5,326 nucleotides of DNA from positions 1 to 5,326 of the forward strand of contig CALICZ010000195.1 of assembly GCA_938049075.1 (NCBI GenBank). Direction: 5' to 3'. The notes under the pieces were generated by a model. The model was not told the DNA's origin and made no database searches. It saw only the letters and a program-made list of their open reading frames with translations. A program made the position numbers and the translations under genes. Positions 1-5,142 of this stretch are shown here, in pieces; positions within the stretch are counted from its first letter, which is position 1; every line of letters begins with the position of its first letter. This stretch comes from an uncultured Candidatus Saccharibacteria bacterium. GTDB lineage: Bacteria; Patescibacteriota; Saccharimonadia; Saccharimonadales; Saccharimonadaceae.

Positions 1-806
1 TCTGGCTCATCAGTAGCGGCTGCGGTGGCGTGAGGTGTATCGGCGTCGTGAGTCTTGGCTTGCTCAGCAAGGCGCTCCTCAGCCTTCTTGACTTGTCCTA
101 GGTAGTAGCGCTCATAATACTGCTGATAGTAGTTTTGCCAGGCGCTGTGGTATTGCTGCCAAGCAGCCTTTTGGTTGGCGGTGGGCTGGCGTGGTGCACC
201 AGTGGGGCGCTGGCTGTCTGGCTGCTGCGGCTGATGCGCGCTCGCTGCTGGTTGCTCGGTATGGTTATTTTGAGATGAGGGCTGTTGCTGCGCGTGAGCT
301 GTTGATGAAGCGGCTGTGCGGGCTGGCGTGGGCTTGGGCTGTGGTGACTGCGTCGCTTGGGCTGATGTGCCAATATAGTGCGCCTGTGAGCGGCTGCGCG
401 GCGTGATAGATGAGATGTCGCGCTCCCGGGAGGTGGGCGCCGAGTGAGCGCTTGATGCCGCAGCTGCTTGGCTCTGGTGCCAGGCGTGGGTGCCTGGGCG
501 GTAAGCCGTCTGGCTGTGCTGAACGCCACCCATCGCGTGCCGCACCACTGGTGCATGGCTGGCTGGTTTGCTGGCGAGGTTTGGAACTGAGAAGGTAGCC
601 GCCTTGGCGCTTGTGCTGGGCGCTGGCTGGCGAGTCGGCGCATTACCAATGATGGGCTGCATAGTTGGGCGGCTTGTGCCACCGCTACTGTTCGACGTAT
701 TGTACAGCGCATCAATTTGCCCACGCACTTCACTAAGCCGTGCATCGCGGCTCTGCGATGATGAGTGCCCTCGTGATGTTGTGCGTGACGAATCTTGTGG
801 CTGCAT
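1..806 (-). CDS. Gln/Pro/Ser/Ala-rich protein with a Tyr-rich helix, C-terminus cut by window edge
   Basis: An uninterrupted minus-strand frame of 268 codons runs from ATG at 806 off the left edge. An in-frame TAA lies shortly upstream and no earlier ATG is available, which fixes the start. Residues 1-20 are Ser/Arg/Gln-rich; 21-36 (DARLSEVRGQIDALYN) could be a short helix; about 40-210 is low-complexity, rich in Gln, Pro, Ala, Ser, Thr and His, and looks disordered. Residues 213-251 change character: a probable helix dense in Trp and Tyr (WQQYHSAWQNYYQQYYERYY) followed by a charged KKAEERLAEQAK run. No signal peptide or membrane segment is present in the visible part. I do not recognise a catalytic domain; a folded or membrane domain may lie beyond the edge. 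The overlapping 215-codon frame at 98-745 is Arg/Pro/Ser-rich and reads as a shadow. Function unknown. The low-complexity N-terminus plus aromatic helix resembles uncharacterised Saccharibacteria proteins I recall, but that is memory, not a match made here. Confidence 0.82.
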   Translation of the reverse strand, partial: MQPQDSSRTTSRGHSSSQSRDARLSEVRGQIDALYNTSNSSGGTSRPTMQPIIGNAPTRQPAPSTSAKAATFSVPNLASKPASHAPVVRHAMGGVQHSQTAYRPGTHAWHQSQAAAASSAHSAPTSRERDISSITPRSRSQAHYIGTSAQATQSPQPKPTPARTAASSTAHAQQQPSSQNNHTEQPAASAHQPQQPDSQRPTGAPRQPTANQKAAWQQYHSAWQNYYQQYYERYYLGQVKKAEERLAEQAKTHDADTPHATAAATDEP

Positions 807-816
807 AACTACTTCC

Positions 817-845
817 AGTATACAATATTAGCTTTGATATACCAA
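817..845 (-). promoter_or_regulatory. Candidate promoter of the Gln/Pro-rich protein gene
   Basis: Read on the minus strand, TTGGTA (840-845) and TATACT (817-822) are separated by exactly 17 bases. The -10 box is only 10 bases from the ATG at 806, so transcription would start within a few bases of the start codon, leaving an almost leaderless message; the only upstream purine run is GGAAG, inside that gap. A second, weaker pair sits just upstream: TTGAAA (859-864), 17 bases, TATATC (836-841). That one would give a leader of roughly 20 bases including GGAAG and is a reasonable alternative. Confidence 0.4.
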
Positions 846-944
846 TATATCGCTTGCGTTTCAAAGCCCACCTTGGATAAGAAGTTACCTGCCCGTGCCT
901 ACGCTCTCGAGACCGATATATTCGAAGAATAAGAGTTATTAATC

Positions 945-976
945 AAAAAAATAAGCCGACATCACGGCTTATTTTT
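945..976 (-). terminator. Intrinsic terminator of tRNA-Leu, possibly bidirectional
   Basis: A perfect 12-bp stem (947-958 with 965-976, core AATAAGCCG/CGGCTTATT) closes a 6-base loop. On the minus strand it is followed by an unbroken T-run of seven (complement of 945-951, partly inside the stem). It starts 22 bases after the CCA end of the tRNA, as expected for a monocistronic tRNA transcript. The plus strand also ends in five Ts, so it could work in both directions, but no plus-strand gene precedes it. Confidence 0.85.
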
Positions 977-998
977 CGGAAAACAGCTGAATAAACAC

Positions 999-1085
999 TG
1001 GTACCGCGGGCCGGACTTGAACCGGCACGTCCGAGTGGACATCAGATTTTGAGTCTGACGTGTCTACCAATTCCACCACCGCGGC
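999..1085 (-). tRNA. tRNA-Leu (anticodon CAA), CCA encoded
   Basis: On the minus strand the sequence folds as a class II tRNA of 87 bases including an encoded CCA (999-1001). The acceptor stem GCCGCGG pairs with CCGCGGT (G1:U72 wobble), followed by discriminator A73. The D-arm contains AATTGGTAGACAC. The anticodon stem TCAGA/TCTGA encloses loop CTCAAAA, giving anticodon CAA at 1049-1051, which reads the Leu codon UUG. A long variable arm (GTCCACTCGGAC) and a normal T-arm with TTCAAGT follow. Long variable arm, A73 and anticodon together make leucine secure. It stands alone, with its own promoter and terminator. Confidence 0.97.
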
Positions 1086-1126
1086 GTGTGTAAGATCAAT
1101 TGCAGCCCTATCCTGCAACTTCTGTC

Positions 1127-1135
1127 AGTATAGCA
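1127..1135 (-). promoter_or_regulatory. Extended -10 promoter of tRNA-Leu
   Basis: The minus strand reads TGCTATACT: a TATACT hexamer (1127-1132) with the extended -10 TGn dinucleotide (1133-1135). It lies about 41 bases upstream of the mature tRNA 5' end, leaving a short leader for RNase P to remove. No good -35 hexamer is visible at 16-18 bases, which fits an extended -10 promoter. Confidence 0.5.
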
Positions 1136-1475
1136 GATTGCGCTGTACTTGGCTAGCCTCTCGTGCAGCCCCTATGGAGACATACCTGAATCAGCCACTC
1201 TCTTCATTAAGATACTCCTCCTCGCCTATCCTAAACGACTAGACAACTAGCGACAAACAGGCTCGAGAAAATAATGGTCAAAAAGCCGAGTAAATTACAT
1301 GCCTACGCAACAGAAGAAAGTACAGAGCGTACGCTGTATGTTTGCAAGTACGACACCATCGAACATCGCTTGCTTACAACTGCTATATAACAGTGGCAGT
1401 ATTGTGTATTTTATGATAGAACAGAAGTGAAAAAATATCGTTTTAAGCATAAGCACAATATATGAAAAAGTAATG
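1136..1475. other. Non-coding spacer between divergent tRNA-Leu and surface-protein gene
   Basis: No gene of normal length is visible here. The left half is of mixed composition; the right half (about 1380-1475) is AT-rich with A-tracts directly before the -35 box at 1476, where an UP-type element or regulator site would sit. A short inverted repeat, TATTGTG (1400-1406) and CACAATA (1454-1460), lies in this AT-rich part but is too short to assign. The only small ORF worth naming is at 1274-1390. Confidence 0.6.
1274..1390 (+). CDS. Possible small ORF, 38 aa (doubtful)
   Basis: ATG at 1274 opens 38 codons to TAA, beginning MVKKPSKLHAYATEE and ending HRLLTTAI. The composition is protein-like (mixed Lys/Glu/Thr/Tyr, basic N-terminus), but there is no clear Shine-Dalgarno sequence (only CGAGAAA shortly upstream) and no promoter. 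A frame of this length arises easily by chance in a 400-base spacer. I recognise no family. It is listed because it is the only coding-like sequence in this spacer. Confidence 0.12.
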   Translation: MVKKPSKLHAYATEESTERTLYVCKYDTIEHRLLTTAI

Positions 1476-1504
1476 TTGACAAAAAATAAAGGACATGATA
1501 ATCT
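1476..1504 (+). promoter_or_regulatory. Promoter of the LPHTG surface-protein gene
   Basis: A perfect -35 hexamer TTGACA (1476-1481) is followed by two overlapping -10 options: GATAAT at 1497-1502 (15-base spacer) or TAATCT at 1499-1504 (17-base spacer) with an extended -10 TG at 1496-1497. Start of transcription would be near 1510, giving a leader of about 33 bases that includes the strong ribosome binding site. AT-rich, A-tract DNA lies upstream. Together with the AAG/ACC/AAC-rich codon use of the gene, this suggests strong expression. Confidence 0.7.
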
Positions 1505-1529
1505 CAACACATAACGTCTAATAATGACG

Positions 1530-1535
1530 AGGAGG
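1530..1535 (+). promoter_or_regulatory. Strong ribosome binding site of the surface-protein gene
   Basis: AGGAGG (GAGGAGG from 1529) lies 7 bases before the ATG at 1543. It is near-consensus and fixes that start; the residues that follow it form a proper signal peptide. Confidence 0.9.
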
Positions 1536-1542
1536 AAAACAA

Positions 1543-2775
1543 ATGAACAAACTAGCAAAATCGTTTGTTGCACTCGGTGTTGTCGCCGGCGCAGCAATCG
1601 GTAGCCTGTGGGTAGCGCAGCCAGCATCGGCAGCACTCTCGGCAGGTTGTAGCAACTTTAACGTTGTCGAGTGTGGTACAAAGGATGTGCAGACGCTGCG
1701 CAGCACCTATGTAAAGCGCACAGAGATCCGCCAGCTCTACACCCAGTTCGGTATTACCGAGCAAATGGTTAACGGTGCCAACATGCAAGAAGGTACGGTT
1801 GACGCCAACGGCAACATCACTGTTGGTGGCCGGGTTGTTGCTACTGGTGCTCGCACCCTGCAGGCCAAGGCTGGCACCAACCAAAAGAAGGCTGAAGGTC
1901 AGCGCACTGCAGGTGGTCACACCTACTACCAATACCCAACGGGCGACAGCTTCATCTTGGGTAAGACAACCTTCAACATCTACGCATGGTTCGACAACAA
2001 CGGTAAGTTTATCGCTGGTGTTATCAAGGACTGTGGTAACCCTACCTGGGGCACTCCAACCCCCCCACCAGCTAAGCCAAGCCTGACCTGCGACGCACTG
2101 CAAGCTACCCAGGTTTCGCGCAACGAATACCAATTCACCGCCAAGGCAACTGCTAAGGAAGGTGCAAAGGTCGCTACGTACAAGTACGACTTTGGTGACG
2201 GCAAGACTGCCACCGGCGGCGCAACCGTTCGCCACACTTACGCCAAAGAAGGCACATACACTGTTAAGATGACCGTAGTTGGCAACGAAGGTGGTAGCAC
2301 CAACGTTGAGAAGACCAGCCAGGACTGCCAGGTTGTTATCAAGGTAACACCTCAGCCAAGCATCCAGGTGTGTGAGCTGAGCAGCAGCACCATCATCACC
2401 ATCAAGGAAAGCGAATTTGACGCTACTAAGCACTCAAAGAACGTCAAAGACTGCGACAAGATGAAGGTCTGTGAGCTGAAGACTGGTGCTATTGTCACCA
2501 TCAAGGAAAAAGAATTCGACGAGAAGAAGCACTCAAAGAATGTCGCTGACTGTGACAAGGTCAAGGTTTGCCGCATCTCTGACAAGAAGATCGTCGAAGT
2601 TCGCCGCAACGAAGTAAGCAATGACTACACCACCGACATGTCGAAGTGTGAGCAAACTCCTCCAGTAGCTGAGTTGCCACACACCGGCTTGGGCGGTACC
2701 CTCCTGCCGCTGGCTGGTATTGGTAGCCTCACTGCTGCAGGTGCCGCTTACTACGTAAGCCGCCACCGCAAATAA
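1543..2775 (+). CDS. Secreted PKD-domain protein with Cys-bracketed repeats and LPHTG cell-wall anchor
   Basis: A complete 410-residue surface protein. Residues 1-30 form a Sec signal peptide (KLAK, hydrophobic core, cleavage probably after ASA). Residues 31-165 form an N-terminal module of unknown fold: a cysteine pair (C36, C44), then a Gly-rich and aromatic stretch ending IYAWFDNNGKFIAGVIKDCGN. A Pro-rich linker (166-178) leads to a PKD (Ig-like) domain, about 180-265, with YKYDFGDG at 213-220 and HTYAKEGTYTVKMTV at 231-245, flanked by C183 and C262. Three tandem repeats follow (276-370), each bracketed by cysteines. The C-terminus is a sorting signal: LPHTG (378-382), hydrophobic segment (about 386-405), basic tail RHRK. 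The family knowledge is that a sortase cleaves after Thr and links such proteins covalently to the envelope; PKD domains usually serve adhesion. Codon use strongly favours AAG, AAC and ACC, suggesting high expression. It is monocistronic, with its own promoter and terminator. Likely role, by inference: adhesin or host-contact protein of an episymbiont. No catalytic residues are recognised. Confidence 0.95.
   Translation: MNKLAKSFVALGVVAGAAIGSLWVAQPASAALSAGCSNFNVVECGTKDVQTLRSTYVKRTEIRQLYTQFGITEQMVNGANMQEGTVDANGNITVGGRVVATGARTLQAKAGTNQKKAEGQRTAGGHTYYQYPTGDSFILGKTTFNIYAWFDNNGKFIAGVIKDCGNPTWGTPTPPPAKPSLTCDALQATQVSRNEYQFTAKATAKEGAKVATYKYDFGDGKTATGGATVRHTYAKEGTYTVKMTVVGNEGGSTNVEKTSQDCQVVIKVTPQPSIQVCELSSSTIITIKESEFDATKHSKNVKDCDKMKVCELKTGAIVTIKEKEFDEKKHSKNVADCDKVKVCRISDKKIVEVRRNEVSNDYTTDMSKCEQTPPVAELPHTGLGGTLLPLAGIGSLTAAGAAYYVSRHRK
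2368..2652 (+). repeat. Three tandem 33-codon repeats with paired cysteines
   Basis: Protein residues 276-308, 309-341 and 342-370 are tandem copies starting V-C. The first two share 23 of 33 residues (common core VCEL, I-TIKE-EFD, KHSKNV-DCDK). The third is more diverged (VCRISDKKIVEV, ending SKCE). Each has one Cys at position 2 and one near the end, at distances 27, 27 and 26 residues (C277-C304, C310-C337, C343-C369). This suggests one disulfide per repeat, forming a stalk between the PKD domain and the wall anchor. The disulfides are inference. Confidence 0.88.
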
Positions 2776-2796
2776 ATAACCGTTTGCGGATAACCC

Positions 2797-2832
2797 AAAA
2801 ATCACCCGTTTTGCATGGACGGGTGATTTTTT
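2797..2832 (+). terminator. Intrinsic terminator of the surface-protein gene
   Basis: A 13-bp stem (2797-2809 with 2819-2831, core ATCACCCGT/ACGGGTGAT, closed by A:T pairs) has a 9-base loop and ends in six Ts (2827-2832). It begins 21 bases after the TAA at 2775. Five Ts on the opposite strand would also allow termination from the right. Confidence 0.92.
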
Positions 2833-3282
2833 ATTTGCTTGGTTTTTGAAAGTAAATCATTGATCCGATATAAGCTGTGTGCCCTCTTTTCTTTTTGATT
2901 GGTCTCATCTGCGTGATTGTAAAGTGAGTTACTCCGATGAGAAGATTAAACTTCTCTGACTGTCCTTCCTCTCAGCCCACTCCTAGGCTGCAAGAGCAGT
3001 GTAAATATGTATTTTACATTGTGGATCCTGGATGGTGGCACGAGTAGCTAGACCATTTACACCCCTACTCGATAGAGGCTTAATATAGGCCGTAGTTAGC
3101 TTCTGCAGGCATAGTTAGCTAAGGATAACGGTATTCAACCTCAAGATATTCCATCTATACCACCCGATTCTATCCTGTACCCTTAGTCAGATAGACGAGC
3201 GAGATTAGATTACCCACCATGTGACATAGACCTTTATCCAGGCTGAGACTGTGTGGCTTCTATTTGCTGAATAAGGCAAGTG

Positions 3283-3384
3283 ATGTGGCTGCGTAAGCGA
3301 TACACAAAACAAAGAGAGCAGTATGAGGATGTACTGAACACGCTCATTACTCATGTATCATGGTTGACGGAGCGCACAAACTAG
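3283..3384 (+). CDS. Possible small ORF, 33 aa (doubtful)
   Basis: ATG at 3283 opens 33 codons to TAG, beginning MWLRKRYTKQREQYEDVL and ending SWLTERTN. The product would be a charged, probably helical peptide with a basic N-terminus and an amphipathic look. AAGG lies about 8 bases upstream, a weak but correctly placed ribosome binding site; a GTG directly before the ATG is an alternative start and an in-frame TGA bounds it upstream. No family is recognised. The residue mix is more protein-like than most chance frames here, but the length is not significant. Confidence 0.18.
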   Translation: MWLRKRYTKQREQYEDVLNTLITHVSWLTERTN

Positions 3385-3543
3385 GGCGAACAAATATACT
3401 ACTCACCTACTTTTTGCTCTATAGTGCAAGAGAAAATAGGCGATCTGCCATTACCGATAAGCTAAATATTACCGCAAAACATGGTATGAGTACTTGATTT
3501 CCAGTAGAATAGTGCTATTTATGTTCTATAAATAAGATATATA

Positions 3544-3642
3544 ATGCTGGCATTCGTGCAAGCATAGAACACCATGCAACAAGAGGCTTTCGGTATAGTA
3601 TTTGGCGGTGTTTTATGCTTGTGCTACTTTTTTGTCCAGCAT
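3544..3642. repeat. Large imperfect inverted repeat, candidate structured RNA or hairpin element
   Basis: Two nested pairs of arms form one long hairpin. The outer arms are ATGCTGG (3544-3550) and CCAGCAT (3636-3642), 7 bp perfect. The inner arms are 3556-3573 and 3607-3624, 18 positions with 15 Watson-Crick matches and the rest mostly G:U-compatible (core CAAGCATA/TATGCTTG and ACACC/GGTGT). The internal loop is 5 bases on the left and 11 on the right, the latter containing six Ts (3628-3633); the apical loop is 33 bases. The 11-base sequence CAGCATAATAA at the right outer arm recurs at 3724-3734. On the plus strand the inner stem plus T-run could act as a terminator. No adjacent gene explains it. 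Confidence 0.45.
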
Positions 3643-3816
3643 AATAACAGAGGTAATAAACGAGCATGACGCAAACATTTGTTCATGATTTGTGCTTCGT
3701 ATGATCTGAACACAAAAAACGAACAGCATAATAATGACACTGTATATTGCGTACAAATCCCTTTTCTCACCCTTCCCTGCCTCTATTGCCTTGGTAGGAT
3801 ATAAAATACCATTGCT

Positions 3817-4008
3817 TTGGATAGTCTCATCGGTATATTCATCGTGCTTGAATGTGTCTGTCGTTTGTCATTCAAGGAAAAAGCAGATCATAGAAATGTT
3901 GTCCGAGTTTTAGGGCTAAAGCGACTTATATACTTCCCTTCACTCGTCGAAGGGATAAAGAAGAGAATTGCAAATAGCTATAACAAAAGTTCCGGAGTCG
4001 ATACCTAA
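3817..4008 (+). CDS. Possible small ORF with TTG start, 63 aa (doubtful)
   Basis: A TTG at 3817 opens 63 codons to TAA at 4006-4008, four bases before the stop of the convergent minus-strand gene. The N-terminal part is hydrophobic (LIGIFIVLECVC) and the rest basic (LKRLIYFPSLVEGIKKRIAN), so a small single-helix membrane peptide is conceivable. There is no Shine-Dalgarno sequence at the TTG and no internal ATG; TATAAA at 3800-3805 lacks a -35 partner. The frame could also be the last remnant of a decayed gene. I recognise no family. Confidence 0.17.
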   Translation: MDSLIGIFIVLECVCRLSFKEKADHRNVVRVLGLKRLIYFPSLVEGIKKRIANSYNKSSGVDT

Positions 4009-4011
4009 TAC

Positions 4012-4809
4012 CTATTCCTTCCCATCTAGCAAGCTGGCCGTTGCTGCCTGGAGAGGCATCGCTGGGTTCCACATAGTATAGGCGGCAATGCGTGTTGGCA
4101 CCGTGCCCTGCCAGAGTGCCATTGGCTGCGACCATGGTGTTGACGTGACGGTGCCGTGCTGAGCGATGAGGATAGTATCGGCGTGGAAGGTGGCGAGGGT
4201 GAGTGGATAGGTGACGGTAAACTTGTGTAGCGCCTCGACCAGCTGAAGGAGCGGCATGCGGAAGGTGAGGATCTTGGGATAGTACAGCGTGCGCAGTAGC
4301 TTTTGGACTTGCGAGAATGATGCGATGATGAGGATGTTTGGCTGGCTGGCAAGCTGTGGGGCGCTTGGCATAAGCAGGTCGACCGCATCACGGCTGATGA
4401 TGAGTGGTGTGGTGGTGTGGCTCACGAGCTTTTCATAGACGATGGCGGTCTGACTGTTGCGGCCTGCGTCGCCGATGAGGAGGAGTGCGTCGGCCCAGCC
4501 AGTGAGGGCTTGCAGCTCTGGCCAGGCTTCGTTGCCCAGGCTGCCGCTGCTGTTGCTTGCGGCAAAAATCGTATCCGTCACGCTGGCAGGAATAGTGCCG
4601 CGCAGGGCATCTGGCAGTACCACGCGTGCCTGCCCTACCCCTGTGGCGAGTGCAGTAGTATAGCTATGCTCGATGGCACGAAAGCTCAGCCGGTTGCCGC
4701 CAATAATGCCCAGCTTGCCCGCCTGTGCTCGCTGCTGAGGCTTGTTCCAGGCGATGTCTGGGTAGAGCGGCTTGGCCGGCGTTTGCTGCTGCCAGTAGGG
4801 GATGTTCAT
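4012..4809 (-). CDS. NAD(P)HX dehydratase-like protein (YjeF C-terminal/ribokinase fold), probably degenerate
   Basis: A complete 265-residue protein, the usual length of a stand-alone YjeF C-terminal (CARKD) domain. Matches to the family layout: GKLGIIGGN at 31-39 (glycine-rich first strand), an Ala-rich helix 45-57 then GVGQARVVLPD (57-67), WADALLLIGDAGRN at 105-118 (counterpart of the D-A-hydrophobic-G-x-G-x-G strand) and PLIISRDAVDLL at 135-146 (counterpart of PLVLDADAL). In active enzymes, which repair hydrated NAD(P)H using ATP or ADP, the next strand carries a TPHPGE-type motif and the C-terminal third a GTGDxL-type catalytic motif. Here the first is IIASFSQVQ (161-169) and the last 60 residues contain no GGxGD sequence. 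Fold assignment is fairly secure; dehydratase activity is doubtful. A divergent kinase-fold paralogue or a non-catalytic binding protein is possible. ATG at 4809 is fixed by AGGTGA six bases upstream; the stop is TAG. It stands alone, convergent with the surface-protein gene. Confidence 0.85.
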   Translation of the reverse strand: MNIPYWQQQTPAKPLYPDIAWNKPQQRAQAGKLGIIGGNRLSFRAIEHSYTTALATGVGQARVVLPDALRGTIPASVTDTIFAASNSSGSLGNEAWPELQALTGWADALLLIGDAGRNSQTAIVYEKLVSHTTTPLIISRDAVDLLMPSAPQLASQPNILIIASFSQVQKLLRTLYYPKILTFRMPLLQLVEALHKFTVTYPLTLATFHADTILIAQHGTVTSTPWSQPMALWQGTVPTRIAAYTMWNPAMPLQAATASLLDGKE

Positions 4810-4815
4810 GCGCAG

Positions 4816-4821
4816 TCACCT
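4816..4821 (-). promoter_or_regulatory. Ribosome binding site of the dehydratase-like gene
   Basis: AGGTGA on the minus strand, 6 bases before the ATG at 4809. Good match and spacing; it settles the start. Confidence 0.8.
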
Positions 4822-4871
4822 CGCTCTGGCGGACGGAGATAATATAGGGGGAAAATACTCAGCATAGAGCT

Positions 4872-4877
4872 ATTATA
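4872..4877 (-). promoter_or_regulatory. -10 box of the dehydratase-like gene
   Basis: A perfect TATAAT on the minus strand, 62 bases upstream of the ATG. No recognisable -35 hexamer lies 17 bases further upstream. A second AT-rich site, TATTAT, lies closer to the gene near 4840. The leader would be about 55 bases. Confidence 0.45.
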
Positions 4878-5009
4878 CCGCGAAGTGAGAGTGTGTGCTA
4901 TGTATCTCTGCCCGGTAGTATCTCCCTTGCTGCTGAGCAGTGGAATGGATTGAGCGGCCTATAACTGGGGTGGATAAGGAGCATAGCCTGTGGTGAGTGA
5001 AAAAACGTG

Positions 5010-5079
5010 AAAAAGAAAAAGCCCAACCTAGGAGCTTTCCATACTCTAGTAAGAGTAAGTGCTGACGACTAGGTTGGGC
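5010..5079 (-). terminator. Intrinsic terminator with a long internal loop
   Basis: A perfect 11-bp stem GCCCAACCTAG (5021-5031 with 5069-5079) is followed on the minus strand by TTTTTCTTTTT (complement of 5010-5020) and a further T-run near 5001. The 37-base loop contains its own 6-bp hairpin TACTCT/AGAGTA (5042-5047 with 5052-5057). No T-run is present on the plus side, so orientation is clear. The loop is much larger than in the other two terminators of this window, which leaves room for a competing structure. Confidence 0.72.
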
Positions 5080-5104
5080 AAGAAAGAGACAGGAGGGTTA
5101 GAGC

Positions 5105-5142
5105 GCAGAGGGTGCGCAAACGTGCGCTTGCGCACCCTCTGC
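5105..5142. repeat. Perfect 15-bp GC-rich hairpin
   Basis: GCAGAGGGTGCGCAA (5105-5119) is exactly complementary to 5128-5142, with an 8-base loop ACGTGCGC. Neither strand has a following T-run, so it is not an ordinary terminator. The right arm ACCCTCT (5134-5140) can instead pair with a second AGAGGGT at 5165-5171. It is the most stable local structure in the window. Confidence 0.9.

Larger units (their letters stand above)
2833..4011. other. Long spacer without a convincing gene
   Basis: About 1.2 kb more AT-rich than the flanking genes, with stops in all frames. I see no rRNA, tRNA, tmRNA, RNase P RNA or SRP RNA signature and no transposase. Visible structure consists of short inverted repeats: GAGAAG/CTTCTC (2939-2956), GTGTAAAT/ATTTACAC (2999-3006 and 3055-3062) interleaved with CGAGTAG/CTACTCG (3041-3047 and 3065-3071), and TGTTCA/TGAACA (3680-3712); a direct repeat TAGTTAGCT around 3093-3120; and the large hairpin at 3544-3642. 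Two small ORFs are listed separately with low confidence. The stretch may be a decayed gene, a set of small RNAs or an insertion scar; the sequence does not decide. Confidence 0.6.

Noticed and set aside
98..745. 215-codon minus-strand frame inside the Gln/Pro-rich gene
   Set aside because: Very rich in Arg, Pro and Ser without any domain, no ribosome binding site, and fully overlapped by the longer frame that starts at 806 and shows a structured aromatic helix; it is a shift of the same repetitive codons.
1060..1242. 60-codon plus-strand frame
   Set aside because: It begins inside the tRNA-Leu gene and lacks a ribosome binding site.
1552..2433. 293-codon antisense frame opposite the surface-protein gene
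   Set aside because: Mirror of a codon-biased gene; no start signal, no recognisable domain, and the plus strand has signal peptide, PKD domain and sorting signal.
2999..3071. Interleaved short inverted repeats (GTGTAAAT/ATTTACAC and CGAGTAG/CTACTCG) as a pseudoknot RNA
   Set aside because: Arms of 7-8 bases with long loops are expected by chance in over 1 kb of AT-rich DNA; no promoter or terminator frames them.
3935..3955. 7-bp hairpin TCCCTTC/GAAGGGA as terminator of the dehydratase-like gene
   Set aside because: It lies about 57 bases past the stop and is not followed by a T-run on the minus strand; without that it cannot be called a terminator.
4417..4842. 141-codon plus-strand frame opposite the dehydratase-like gene
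   Set aside because: No ribosome binding site and no coherent domain, while the minus frame matches the ribokinase fold and has a good start.
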